This document shows positions 54,430-63,098 of a stretch of DNA of 64,000 nt, in pieces. The DNA is from Skermanella stibiiresistens SB22 (GTDB lineage: Bacteria > Pseudomonadota > Alphaproteobacteria > Azospirillales > Azospirillaceae): contig NZ_AVFL01000024.1 in NCBI RefSeq assembly GCF_000576635.1, positions 1 to 64,000 on the forward strand, written 5' to 3'. The first letter of the stretch is position 1, and the number at the start of each line of letters is the position of its first letter. Made by a program: the position numbers and the translations under genes. Below the pieces are notes generated by a model that was not told the origin of the DNA, did no database searches, and was given only the letters and a program-made list of their open reading frames with translations.

Positions 54430-54931
54430 TTTTAGCGGGGTCCTGAGATATATTGGGCTGTCAGGCCATTGTCATCCCAAGGGATGAACAGACCTTTATA
54501 CAGTCGCGAGGTCTCCTGTGAGATATTTGCGACAAGATATCTTATTATATTGTGTTTGACCATTCATTTCACAAGACCATCTCTTGTAAATACCCCTTTC
54601 GCGCGGCTATCCATTAGCCATATGAGAGAGAGGGCTTGCCGGAGTGTGGTTTTCGCTCCTGCCCGGTGGAATTTCGCGGAACGGCGATGTCGGGCCGGTA
54701 CGCGCACGCTTCTTCTTGATGGTCGTCCCGTCGCTGGACCCGCTGGCGAGGCCCCAAACCTTCGCCATTCCCTTCCCGGAGTACCCAATTTCCCGAAATA
54801 TCCTCCCTGACCGCGGCGGGGATCGGCGCTAAGCTGTTCCAACGACATCCGAAAGCCGTACGAAAACGGCGGTGTCCGGAACAAGGGTTCCGGGCGAGGG
54901 ATGGGGCTTCAGGGACGGGGGAGGAGACCTC
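54430..54931. other. Intergenic region with an AT-rich patch and ACAAGA-type repeats
   Basis: About 500 bases without a convincing gene between the Nudix and tctB genes. The part from about 54470 to 54640 is strikingly AT-rich for this genome. It holds a 10-bp palindrome AAGATATCTT (54534-54543) and an inverted pair ACAAGA (54571-54576)/TCTTGT (54582-54587). ACAAGA also begins the first palindrome at 54532, so two similar sites lie 39 bases apart. They are candidate operators for the divergent genes. Confidence 0.45.
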
Positions 54932-55429
54932 ATGGCGACGGGACGCGGTTTGCGCCTGGGCGAGGCGATACTGGGCGGAGGCGTTCTGGCGCTCGGCCTG
55001 TTCATCGGATACGAGACATTCCTGCTGGGCGGCGGGGCCGGCAACGCGCCGGTCGGCCCCCGGCTGTTCCCCTTCCTGATCGCGGGAGGTCTGCTGGTGA
55101 TCGGCGCCGTCCTGCTGCGCGAGGCCCTCGCTGGGCATGTCGCGCATGAACGGGGGCTGGAACTCGACTGGCGCGCCGTGGCGCTGGTCTCCACCGGCCT
55201 TATCGTCGAGATGCTGCTGATGGAATACGCGGGCTGGATCGTCGCGGCGGCGCTGCTGTTCGCCTTCACCGCCCGCGCCTTCCTGAGCCGGCGCATCCTG
55301 GTCGACGCTGGCTTGGGGTTGGCGCTCGCCATCCTGGCCTTCGTCGTCTTCAACTACGGCCTGGATCTCGGGCTGCCCGGCGGCGTCATCGAGGACATGA
55401 TGGCTCCGGCCGAAACGGACGCGGAATAG
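54932..55429 (+). CDS. tctB: Tripartite tricarboxylate transporter small membrane subunit TctB
   Basis: A 165-residue, four-helix TctB. The family pattern is visible as [20 protein letters not shown] and [20 protein letters not shown], then three further hydrophobic segments. It is the small membrane subunit of the TTT-type secondary transporters for tricarboxylates and related acids. GGAGGAGA lies 6 bases before ATG 54932. tctA starts 10 bases after its stop. Confidence 0.9.
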   Translation: MATGRGLRLGEAILGGGVLALGLFIGYETFLLGGGAGNAPVGPRLFPFLIAGGLLVIGAVLLREALAGHVAHERGLELDWRAVALVSTGLIVEMLLMEYAGWIVAAALLFAFTARAFLSRRILVDAGLGLALAILAFVVFNYGLDLGLPGGVIEDMMAPAETDAE

Positions 55430-55439
55430 GCGGAACCCG

Positions 55440-56945
55440 ATGGAAACCCTCGCGGCACTCAGCCACGGCTTCTCCGTGGCGCTGACACCCTTCAACCTGA
55501 TGTGGTCCCTGCTGGGCGTCACCGTCGGCACGGCGATCGGCGTGCTTCCCGGCATCGGTCCGGCGCTGACGGTGGCCCTGCTGCTGCCCATCACCTACAA
55601 CCTCGAGCCGACCTCCGCCTTCATCATGTTCGCCGGCATCTACTATGGCGCGATGTATGGCGGATCGACCACCGCCATCCTGCTGAACACGCCGGGCGAG
55701 TCGGGCAGCATCGTCACCGCGATCGACGGCCATGAGATGGCCCGCCAGGGCCGCGGCGCGCAGGCGCTGGCGACGGCGGCCATCGGCTCCTTCATCGCCG
55801 GCACCATCGGCACCATCGCGCTGACCTTCGTGGCGCCCCTGATGGTCCAGATGGCGCTGCTGTTCGGCCCGGCGGAGTATTTCTCGCTGATGGTGCTGGC
55901 GCTGGTCACCGTCACCGCCGTGCTCGGCGACAGCCTGCCGCGCGGCCTCGCCAGCCTGTTCTTCGGTCTGGCGCTGGGCTTGGTCGGCATCGACCTGCAG
56001 ACGGGCCAGGCCCGCTTCACGCTCGGCATCCCCGAACTGCTCGACGGCATCGACACCGTCGTGGTCGCGGTCGGCCTATTCGCGGTCGGCGAGACGCTGT
56101 TCGTGGCGTCCCGCTTCCGGTACGAGACCGAGGAGATCTTCGCGCTCAAGGGCTCGAAGTGGATGAGCAAGGAGGACTGGAAACGGTCCTGGAAGCCGTG
56201 GCTGCGCGGTACCCTGCTGGGCTTCCCGATCGGGGCGCTTCCGGCCGGCGGCAGCGAGATCCCGACCTTCCTGTCGTATCTGACCGAGAAGCGCCTGTCC
56301 AAGCATCCGGAGGAGTTCGGCAAGGGCGCCATCGAGGCGGTCGCCGGACCGGAGGCCGCCAACAACGCGTCCGCAGCCGGCACGCTGGCGCCGCTGCTGT
56401 CGCTGGGGCTGCCGACCTCGGCGACCGCCGCGATCATGCTGGCCGCCTTCCAGCAATACGGCCTGCAGCCCGGCCCCCTGCTGTTCGACAGCAACCCGGA
56501 ACTGGTCTGGGGCATGATCGCCAGCCTCTACATCGGCAACGTGCTGCTGCTGCTGCTGAACCTTCCGCTGGTCGGACTTTGGGTCAAGCTGCTGACCATC
56601 CCGCGGCCGTGGCTCTACGGCGGCATCCTGGTCTTCGCCACGCTGGGAACCTACACGCTCAACAACAACGTGGTCGATCTGGTGATCCTGTGGATCATCG
56701 GCGTGATCGGGTTCGGCATGCGGGTCCTCGACGTGCCGGTGGCGCCCTGCGTCGTCGGATTGATCCTGGGACCGCTGGCCGAACAGCAGTTCCGCCGCGC
56801 GCTGGCGATCAGCCAGGGCGACGTGTCGGTCTTCGTCACACACCCGATCTCGCTGGGGCTCCTGATCGTGGCGCTCCTGCTGGTGATGGTGCCGTTCCTG
56901 CTGCGGCGCCGGAAGAAGCCGGTCGACCCGGCGGGACAGACCTGA
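55440..56945 (+). CDS. tctA: Tripartite tricarboxylate transporter large membrane subunit TctA
   Basis: A 501-residue TctA with about twelve helices. The signatures are [40 protein letters not shown] with NTPGE, and [20 protein letters not shown]; the second half repeats the fold around [20 protein letters not shown]. It carries the substrate, with TctB and a periplasmic TctC. No tctC gene lies beside it in this window, so the binding protein must be encoded elsewhere or be shared. Confidence 0.95.
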   Translation: METLAALSHGFSVALTPFNLMWSLLGVTVGTAIGVLPGIGPALTVALLLPITYNLEPTSAFIMFAGIYYGAMYGGSTTAILLNTPGESGSIVTAIDGHEMARQGRGAQALATAAIGSFIAGTIGTIALTFVAPLMVQMALLFGPAEYFSLMVLALVTVTAVLGDSLPRGLASLFFGLALGLVGIDLQTGQARFTLGIPELLDGIDTVVVAVGLFAVGETLFVASRFRYETEEIFALKGSKWMSKEDWKRSWKPWLRGTLLGFPIGALPAGGSEIPTFLSYLTEKRLSKHPEEFGKGAIEAVAGPEAANNASAAGTLAPLLSLGLPTSATAAIMLAAFQQYGLQPGPLLFDSNPELVWGMIASLYIGNVLLLLLNLPLVGLWVKLLTIPRPWLYGGILVFATLGTYTLNNNVVDLVILWIIGVIGFGMRVLDVPVAPCVVGLILGPLAEQQFRRALAISQGDVSVFVTHPISLGLLIVALLLVMVPFLLRRRKKPVDPAGQT

Positions 56946-57020
56946 CACTCGTCTCCGATCACCCACCTCTTGTCATATGCCGTCCCGGGAACCTAACGGC
57001 TTCCCCGGCCTTACCTCAGA

Positions 57021-57056
57021 AGCCCGCGGGGAGAGCCCCACCCGCGGGCTCTCCCC
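57021..57056 (+). promoter_or_regulatory. Two mutually exclusive hairpins upstream of the GH13 gene
   Basis: Hairpin A pairs AGCCCGCGGG (57021-57030) with CCCGCGGGCT (57041-57050). Hairpin B pairs GGGGAGAGCCC (57028-57038) with GGGCTCTCCCC (57046-57056). They share bases and cannot coexist. The block lies 76 bases after tctA and 40 bases before the GH13 start. It may end tctBA transcription or act as a switch; no T-run follows. Confidence 0.5.
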
Positions 57057-57096
57057 CAGGACAGGCCCAGGATAGGCCAGTACAAGAAGGACCAGC

Positions 57097-58770
57097 ATGG
57101 CGATCACCCGGACCAGCGACACTTGGTGGAAGAACGCCGTCTTCTACTGCCTCGACGTCGAGACCTTCCAGGATGGCAACGGCGATGGCATCGGCGACTT
57201 CAGGGGGTTGATGGAACGGATCGACTATCTGGCCGGGCTCGGTGTCACCTGCCTGTGGCTGATGCCGTTCTATCCCACGCCCAACAGCGACGACGGCTAC
57301 GACATCACCGATTACTACTCGGTCGATCCGCGCCTGGGCAGCCTGGGCGACTTCGTCGAACTGGTCAGGCTCGCCAACGACCGGGGCATGCGGGTGATCG
57401 CCGACCTGGTGGTCAACCACACCTCGCGCGATCACCCCTGGTTCCAATCGGCCCGGTCCGATCCCAAGTCTCCCTACCGCGACTGGTACGTCTGGAGCGA
57501 CCAGATCCCGGAGGGTGACAAGCAGAGCGGCTTGGTGTTCCCCGACAAGGAGGACAGCAACTGGGAGTGGGACGATCAGGCCAAGCAGTATTTCCTGCAC
57601 CGCTTCTACAAGTACCAGCCGGACCTGAACATCTCCAATCCCGCCGTGCGGGACGAGATCGGCAAGATCATCGGATTCTGGCTGGAACTTGGTCTGTCCG
57701 GCTTCCGGGTGGACGCCGTGCCCTTCCTGCTGGAGACCATCGGCATCAAGGCGCGGATGGATGTCCTTCCCCATGACTGGCTCCGCGAGTTGCGCTCGTT
57801 CATGGGCCGCCGCCGGGGTGACGCCATCCTGATGGGCGAGGTCAACCTGGAGCCGGAGGAGGTCCGCCGCTTCTTCGGCGACGATGGCGACGAACTGCAC
57901 ATGTGCATCAACTTCAACCTGAACCAATCCTTCGCGATGGCTCTGGCGCGCGGCGACGCCAGCGGGTTGATCCACGGCTTGCGGGCATTGCCGACGCTGC
58001 CGGAGGACTGCCAGTGGGGCAACTTCATCCGCAACCACGACGAATGGTCGCTCGACAAGCTGACCGAAGCCGAGCGGGCCGAGGTCTTCCGCGAGTTCGG
58101 CCCGAAGGAGGAGATGCAGCTGTTCGGCCGGGGGTTGCGACGGCGCCTGCCGACCATGTTGAACGGCGACGAGGCCCGCATCCGCATGGCCTACAGCCTG
58201 ATGTTCTCGTTCCCCGGGGCTCCGGTGCTGTTCTACGGCGAGGAGATCGGCATGTCCGAGAACCTCGCGATCCCAGGCCGGCTCAGCGTCCGCTCGCCGA
58301 TGCAGTGGTCCGACGAGGTCAATGGCGGCTTCTCGACCGCCGACGCCAAGCTGTTGCGCCGTCCCGTGGTGTCGGGCAAGCGCTGGGGACCCGCCTCGAT
58401 CAACGCCGCGGCGCAACGGCGCGACGACGGCTCGATGCTAAACTGGATCGAGCGGCTGATCCGCCGTCGGCGCGAGACGCCCGAGATCGCCTATGGCAAG
58501 TGGAGCATCGTGCCGGTGACGGATCCCGCCGTCTTCGCGCTCCGCTACGACTGGGACGACAGGACGGTCCTGACGGTCCACAACCTCGGAGGCAAGTCAT
58601 GCGGCGCCAACTTCAAGGTTGAGAATACTTTGGGATGGGACAGCTTGGTCGATCTCTTCGGGCGGGGAGACTTCACCTTGGACAAGGATGGCACCGTCAG
58701 CATCCACTTGGATCGCTATGGCTGCCGATGGTTCCGGGTGCGGCGCAAGGGTGAGACGATCCTGCTCTAA
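57097..58770 (+). CDS. GH13 alpha-amylase-family enzyme (trehalose-synthase-like)
   Basis: A 557-residue GH13 protein without signal peptide. The N-terminus WWKNAVFYCLDVETFQDGNG and the regions VIADLVVNHTSRDHPWF, GFRVDAVPFLL (nucleophile Asp), ILMGEVNLEPEE (acid Glu) and FIRNHDEWSLDKL (third Asp) give a complete catalytic triad. The pattern is closest to trehalose synthase, which interconverts maltose and trehalose; amylase or sucrose-type specificity cannot be excluded. AAGGA precedes ATG 57097. Confidence 0.88.
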   Translation: MAITRTSDTWWKNAVFYCLDVETFQDGNGDGIGDFRGLMERIDYLAGLGVTCLWLMPFYPTPNSDDGYDITDYYSVDPRLGSLGDFVELVRLANDRGMRVIADLVVNHTSRDHPWFQSARSDPKSPYRDWYVWSDQIPEGDKQSGLVFPDKEDSNWEWDDQAKQYFLHRFYKYQPDLNISNPAVRDEIGKIIGFWLELGLSGFRVDAVPFLLETIGIKARMDVLPHDWLRELRSFMGRRRGDAILMGEVNLEPEEVRRFFGDDGDELHMCINFNLNQSFAMALARGDASGLIHGLRALPTLPEDCQWGNFIRNHDEWSLDKLTEAERAEVFREFGPKEEMQLFGRGLRRRLPTMLNGDEARIRMAYSLMFSFPGAPVLFYGEEIGMSENLAIPGRLSVRSPMQWSDEVNGGFSTADAKLLRRPVVSGKRWGPASINAAAQRRDDGSMLNWIERLIRRRRETPEIAYGKWSIVPVTDPAVFALRYDWDDRTVLTVHNLGGKSCGANFKVENTLGWDSLVDLFGRGDFTLDKDGTVSIHLDRYGCRWFRVRRKGETILL

Positions 58771-58920
58771 ACACTGTGTCCGGAAACCTTTCACCGATCC
58801 CGAAAGTCGAATGTAATATGAAATTCGGCCTATGGTATGTCGATCATTTGCAGTTGGTTTCGAACTAAGTAAGAACAAGCTGGAAATGTAGTTGGTTTTC
58901 ATACGATCTTAAATAACACG

Positions 58921-58936
58921 CGGACAGTATTGTCCG
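58921..58936. promoter_or_regulatory. Palindrome upstream of the molybdopterin-fold/kinase pair
   Basis: CGGACA-GTAT-TGTCCG is a perfect 6-4-6 inverted repeat. A further CGGACA half-site follows at 58942-58947. It lies 73 bases before the ATG at 59009, at the end of an AT-rich stretch, where an operator would be expected. Confidence 0.4.
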
Positions 58937-59008
58937 ATCACGCGGACATCGCGATTCGCCTGCCCGCCAACCGTCCGCCCGCGACATTCGTCCGCGAAGG
59001 AGATCCGA

Positions 59009-59584
59009 ATGCTCAACCGTCTGGCCGCCATACTTGTCGCTTGCGTCGTCATCGTCGTGGTCGGCGGCGGTCTCGCGCCGTCGCCGGGCGTGGCGCAGTC
59101 CGTCTCGCCGGTCTACCAGACGGTGACCAAGCCAACGCTGATGGCGGGCATGGCGGTGCCCAAGCCCAAGGGGCCGGTGATCCTCACGGTCACGGGCCGC
59201 ACCAACCTGGGCGCGGTGCGGTTCGACACCGCCACCCTGGAGAGCCTGGGATTGATCCGGTTCACCACGGCCACCAGCTGGACGGCGGAGGCGTCGGAGT
59301 TCGAGGGCGTCCTGCTGTCCAGCCTGCTCGACGTGGTCGGCGCCGATCCCGCGGCCACGACCTTGAAGTTGACCGCCCTCAACGATTTCGAGAGCCCGGC
59401 ACCGATCGCCGACGCCAAGACGTGGCCGGTCATGCTGGCCCTGAAGAAGGATGGCGAGTACATGTCGCGTCGTGACCGCGGTCCCATCTGGATGATCTAT
59501 CCGCAGCACGCCTATCCCGAGTTGAATCAGCGTGAGTTCCTGTCACGCTGGGTTTGGCAGTTGAAGGCGATCACGGTGGAATGA
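59009..59584 (+). CDS. Periplasmic molybdopterin-fold (SUOX/YedY-like) protein
   Basis: A 191-residue exported protein. AAGGAG lies 6 bases before ATG 59009, and a signal peptide ends PGVAQS. The mature part resembles the oxidoreductase molybdopterin-binding fold: ILTVTGRTNLG, a segment TSWTAEASEFEGVLLSSLLD, and IWMIYPQHAYPELNQREFLS with WVWQLKAITVE at the end. The conserved cysteine that binds the molybdenum in YedY-type enzymes is not seen, so it may be a binding protein rather than an enzyme. It precedes a sensor kinase gene by 82 bases and may serve as its periplasmic partner. Confidence 0.75.
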   Translation: MLNRLAAILVACVVIVVVGGGLAPSPGVAQSVSPVYQTVTKPTLMAGMAVPKPKGPVILTVTGRTNLGAVRFDTATLESLGLIRFTTATSWTAEASEFEGVLLSSLLDVVGADPAATTLKLTALNDFESPAPIADAKTWPVMLALKKDGEYMSRRDRGPIWMIYPQHAYPELNQREFLSRWVWQLKAITVE

Positions 59585-59666
59585 CGGGCGTTCCAACATT
59601 TCCCCGTTGCCGTGACCGGCGTTCGCCGCGACCATGCCTCGGGTGACGGCCGCCAGGATGCGTTTC

Positions 59667-61079
59667 ATGGATCTGGGCAAGATAGTCTGGACGGTATCCT
59701 TCGTCCTCGTGCTGTTGAGCTCGCCGATGCTCGTCGTCGATCTGATCGCCATCCAGCGGTCGGTCGAGGTCGCGAGCGGTGCCGACATCTGGTACGACGG
59801 GCAGTTGTCGGTCGACCTGCTTCGCCTCCAGGTCGCCATCCGGGCCTTGGATCAAGACAGTTCGCCGGATCTGATCGACGACGTCAAGCTGCGCCTCGAC
59901 AACGTTTTCAACCGGATCAACTCGCTGCCGGAGGCGGGTAGTTCCGAATGGCACACCCAGGGCATCGGCCGCGAGGCCGGGGTCGCCGAAGTGCGCGGCG
60001 CGGTGGAGAGGATCGACCACGACCTGCCCTTGCTGGACAGTGATCCCGTCGCGTTCCGGCTGGTCGCCGACCAGGATATAGAGCGGGCGATCACCGCGCA
60101 CCGCCGCATGTCGTTCTCGGTGATCGATCGGCAGAACAAGCTGATCAGCACGATGCAGAACCAGGTCAACGCCTTCAAGGTCAAGCTGCTGGGCTATGGC
60201 ATCGGCTTCATCTTCCTAGTGCTGGCGCTGGCTTGGCTGATGCGGCGCCACATGCATTCCGAGACGGCGCTCCGCGCCACCAACCGCCAGCTTCTCGACC
60301 TGACCCAGAACCTCGTGGTGGCGCGCGACGCCGCCGTCCGCTCCAGCGAGGCCAAGTCCAACTTCCTCGCCAACGTCAGCCACGAGCTCCGGACACCGCT
60401 CAACGCGATCCTGGGCTTTTCCGAGGCCCTGCTGAGCGGCATCTTCGGCCGCATGAGCGAGCGTCAGGCGGAATACATCTCGGACATCCACCACGCCGGA
60501 GGCAGGCTGCTGGCGCTGATCAACGACATCCTGGACCTCGCCAAGCTGGAGGCCGGCAAGATGGAGCTTCGCGAGGAGGCGCTGGATCTGGTCGGCCTCG
60601 CGGCCGAGGCGGTGCGCGACCTGCGCGAGACGGCGCGGTCCGCCGGCGTCTCGATCGAGCTTGAGCCGCCCTCCCACGATGTCGGGATCTTCGCCGACCG
60701 GATGCGGCTGCGGCAGATCCTGGACAACCTGCTGTCCAACGCGGTCAAATTCACACCCGCCGGCGGCTTGATCGGCGTGACGGTGGAGCGCGACGCCGCC
60801 AGCCGGACCGTCATCATCGTCAGCGACACCGGCATCGGCATCCCCGCCGCCGATCTGGCGCGGGTCTTCCTGCCGTTCGAACAATCCGACAGCAAGTTGG
60901 CCCGTCAGGCGCAGGGAACCGGGCTGGGCCTGCCGCTGGTCCGCCAATTGGTGGACCGGCACGGCGGCACCGTCAGGATGTCGAGCGAGCCCGGCGTCGG
61001 AACCGAGGTGGTGATCGAATTGCCGGCCGAGCGCGCCTTGGTCGGCGAGAAGGCGTCGCTATCCTCACGCTCGGTCTGA
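59667..61079 (+). CDS. Membrane sensor histidine kinase
   Basis: A 470-residue kinase. TM1 lies near residues 7-29, followed by a ~150-residue periplasmic helical domain. TM2 lies near 176-195 (LLGYGIGFIFLVLALAWLMR), followed by a coiled linker. HisKA has the phospho-His in NFLANVSHELRTPLNAILGF; HATPase_c has NLLSNAVKFTP, DTGIGIP and GTGLGLPLV. No response regulator is adjacent. ATG 59667 is preferred, with AGGA 8 bases upstream; ATG 59634 is an alternative. It is paired with the exported molybdopterin-fold protein. Confidence 0.9.
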   Translation: MDLGKIVWTVSFVLVLLSSPMLVVDLIAIQRSVEVASGADIWYDGQLSVDLLRLQVAIRALDQDSSPDLIDDVKLRLDNVFNRINSLPEAGSSEWHTQGIGREAGVAEVRGAVERIDHDLPLLDSDPVAFRLVADQDIERAITAHRRMSFSVIDRQNKLISTMQNQVNAFKVKLLGYGIGFIFLVLALAWLMRRHMHSETALRATNRQLLDLTQNLVVARDAAVRSSEAKSNFLANVSHELRTPLNAILGFSEALLSGIFGRMSERQAEYISDIHHAGGRLLALINDILDLAKLEAGKMELREEALDLVGLAAEAVRDLRETARSAGVSIELEPPSHDVGIFADRMRLRQILDNLLSNAVKFTPAGGLIGVTVERDAASRTVIIVSDTGIGIPAADLARVFLPFEQSDSKLARQAQGTGLGLPLVRQLVDRHGGTVRMSSEPGVGTEVVIELPAERALVGEKASLSSRSV

Positions 61080-61113
61080 GCCGATCCGAATCGACCACTG
61101 GCCAAACAGTCGG

Positions 61114-61917
61114 TCAATCCGCTGAAAAAGCCGGCAGGCCCGGCAGGGACGGCCCCTGGACCTCCGCCTCCAGCAGCGCCCGCACCACCGGCGACTCGAT
61201 GGTGCGGAAAGCGACGTGAAGCTCCTCGGTCAGCGACACCAATTCCAGCCCCTCGATCGCCAGGCAATGCTCCAGGCTAAACTGGCTGTGCAGCCGGATA
61301 TGGCCGTTGCGGGGCCGCGCGTACCACCAGCCCAGTCCTTGGTCGCGGATGTCGTCCGGCTGGATCAGGGTGCTGAGCAGCAGGGCGCCGCGTGGGGCGA
61401 GGAGACCGGCGAGTTCGCCGAACAGGGCCCGCTGGTCAGGGACGTGCTCGATCACCTCGAAGCAGGTCACCAAATCGAAGCGCCGTTCCGGGGCGGGCCT
61501 GCCATCGCCGTGGAACGGGTCGCAGGACAGCGCTTCCCGGAACCCCCGGTCACGCAGCAGCCGCGCCAGCAGGCCGTTGCCGCCTCCCCAGTCCAGGACG
61601 GCGAGCGTCTCCCGCAGGGACCCGACGATTCCGTCGATCAGGCCGGCGTTGCGGGCGGGACGGTCATAGGTGAACGGCGGATCGGCCAGTACGTAGTCAT
61701 CGTTGTAGATCCGCCGCTGGAAGTCCTCGGAAGTCCAATCGTCCAGACAAGGCGTCCAGATGTGGTCACAGATCGGGCAGGCCCAGTAACGCACCATCAT
61801 GCCCGTGTCGGCGAACATCCGCCGACCTTCGAAGGCGTCGTTGCAACTCTCGCCGAACTCGATTTGACCTATTTCGTATCCGGGGTTACGGCAGCAGGGA
61901 CACGGACGTGATTGCAA
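61114..61917 (-). CDS. Class I SAM-dependent methyltransferase with N-terminal zinc ribbon
   Basis: A 267-residue protein. The N-terminus has CPCCRNPG and a second CPICDHIW pair, a zinc-ribbon head. The methyltransferase core follows with motif I VLDWGGGNGLLARLLRD (~residue 110), DLVTCFEVIEHVPD and the later strand LLLSTLIQPDD. Heads of this type occur in methyltransferases that act on sugars or small acceptors next to glycan genes; the target here is unknown. The start is TTG 61917 with GAGG 7-10 bases upstream, as no ATG fits. Confidence 0.82.
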   Translation of the reverse strand: MQSRPCPCCRNPGYEIGQIEFGESCNDAFEGRRMFADTGMMVRYWACPICDHIWTPCLDDWTSEDFQRRIYNDDYVLADPPFTYDRPARNAGLIDGIVGSLRETLAVLDWGGGNGLLARLLRDRGFREALSCDPFHGDGRPAPERRFDLVTCFEVIEHVPDQRALFGELAGLLAPRGALLLSTLIQPDDIRDQGLGWWYARPRNGHIRLHSQFSLEHCLAIEGLELVSLTEELHVAFRTIESPVVRALLEAEVQGPSLPGLPAFSAD

Positions 61918-62062
61918 AACGACACCTCGGGCGGGCGATGATGATACCTATGGTCAAATCCATAGTGCCGCGTTCCTGAGTATCGGAATATGATTAATAG
62001 TTTCAATCGATCGGAAAAACCGTGTCGATCCGCCGCGTGTCGGCACCGCCGGAACACGAAAA

Positions 62063-62100
62063 CGCCAGAGGAGCCCCCGGGCATGGGGGCTCCTCTGGCG
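62063..62100 (-). terminator. Strong intrinsic terminator for the small leftward gene
   Basis: CGCCAGAGGAGCCCCC (62063-62078) pairs perfectly with 62085-62100 over 16 bases with a 6-base loop. On the minus strand the stem is followed by TTTTCG, giving the U-tract of an intrinsic terminator. It ends transcription of the 72-residue gene at 62140-62358. Confidence 0.85.
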
Positions 62101-62139
62101 CTCGAACCAAACTCGGCGAGACTGGGTTTTACCTGGCGC

Positions 62140-62358
62140 TCAAGCCGACAGCCGCATCGGGGCGACATCCTCGGCGGCGGACAGCGTCCGCAACTTGTCC
62201 TGATAGGCCACCCACAGCGGGCGGATGGCGTCCAGGCACTCGCCGACATGGGACGAATGGGTCTGCTTGAGGACCTGATCGCGCGCGGTGGCGTACTCGG
62301 CGTAGATCTGGTCGAGGGGGGACATCGGGGACGATGGCGCTGCGGATGGGAGGGTCAT
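62140..62358 (-). CDS. Small protein of unknown function (72 residues)
   Basis: A 72-residue soluble protein: a Pro/Ser-rich head (MTLPSAAPSSPMSPLDQ), then mostly helical sequence (IYAEYATARDQVLKQTHSSH, ECLDAIRPLWVAYQDKLR). I do not recognise a family. A perfect intrinsic terminator 40 bases after the stop supports it being a real, separately transcribed gene. No clear ribosome site is visible before ATG 62358. Confidence 0.6.
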   Translation of the reverse strand: MTLPSAAPSSPMSPLDQIYAEYATARDQVLKQTHSSHVGECLDAIRPLWVAYQDKLRTLSAAEDVAPMRLSA

Positions 62359-62579
62359 GGCTGGTCTGGCTCTGTGTCTGCGATATCCTTATTGTGATTA
62401 GAAAGGAATTTAGGAGCCGTTAATGGCCTCGATCGCGACAAGGATAATTAGTGGTATGACCAAGCGGGAAAGACGCGAATTCATGACAATTGATATATTC
62501 CATGCCCATGGTCAAGAAATAGGCAATGACTACCAAGGCGCCATCCGTGGTGAATTCATGCGAACTTTGGTGGCCATCA

Positions 62580-63098
62580 ATGCCGGATGAGTCCCGACCC
62601 CTGATCCTGACGCTCAAGCTCGACCAGCCCTCGTTCGAGCGTCTCGACGCCCTGCGGCGGGAACACTTTCCGGTCGAGCGCAACTTCCTGCCGGCCCACC
62701 TGACGCTGTTCCACCACCTGCCGGGCGGCGACCCCGGCGCCATCGCCGCGACGCTGCGGGGCGAAATGGCGAATACCCCGCCGCCCAACCTGCGCGCCAT
62801 CGGATGGCGCTTTCTCGGCAAAGGCGTCGCCCAAGGTTTCGACGCCCCCGCCCTGGTGGCGTTCCGCGCCCGCTTGGCCGCCCGCTGGAGCGACCACCTG
62901 ACCCCCCAGGACAGGCAGCCGCCCAAGCCCCATGTCACGATCCAGAACAAGGCCGATCCCGCCGCGGCACGCGCCTTGTTCCAGCGGCTCCAGGCCATGT
63001 TCGAACCGTTCGACGCGACGGGGGAGGGGGTATTGCTGTGGCGCTACCTGGGCGGTCCCTGGGAGCCCTTGGGCGAGTTCCCCTTCGCCGTTCCCTAG
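62580..63098 (+). CDS. 2H phosphoesterase (2'-5' RNA ligase family)
   Basis: A 172-residue protein of the 2H superfamily. The two catalytic motifs are present: HLTLFHHLP (~residue 41) and HVTIQNK (~residue 118), the H-x-T-x pairs that act on cyclic phosphates or 2'-5' linkages. ATG 62580 is the likely start because LILTLKLDQPSFERLD follows as in relatives. ATG 62526 adds an unrelated head. The stop TAG shares the CTAG tetranucleotide with the stop of the convergent epoxide hydrolase gene. Confidence 0.82.
   Translation: MPDESRPLILTLKLDQPSFERLDALRREHFPVERNFLPAHLTLFHHLPGGDPGAIAATLRGEMANTPPPNLRAIGWRFLGKGVAQGFDAPALVAFRARLAARWSDHLTPQDRQPPKPHVTIQNKADPAAARALFQRLQAMFEPFDATGEGVLLWRYLGGPWEPLGEFPFAVP

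Noticed and set aside
54469-54810. Open frame of 113 codons in the Nudix-tctB gap
   Set aside because: Its composition changes abruptly across the AT-rich patch, it has no ribosome site and no family similarity.
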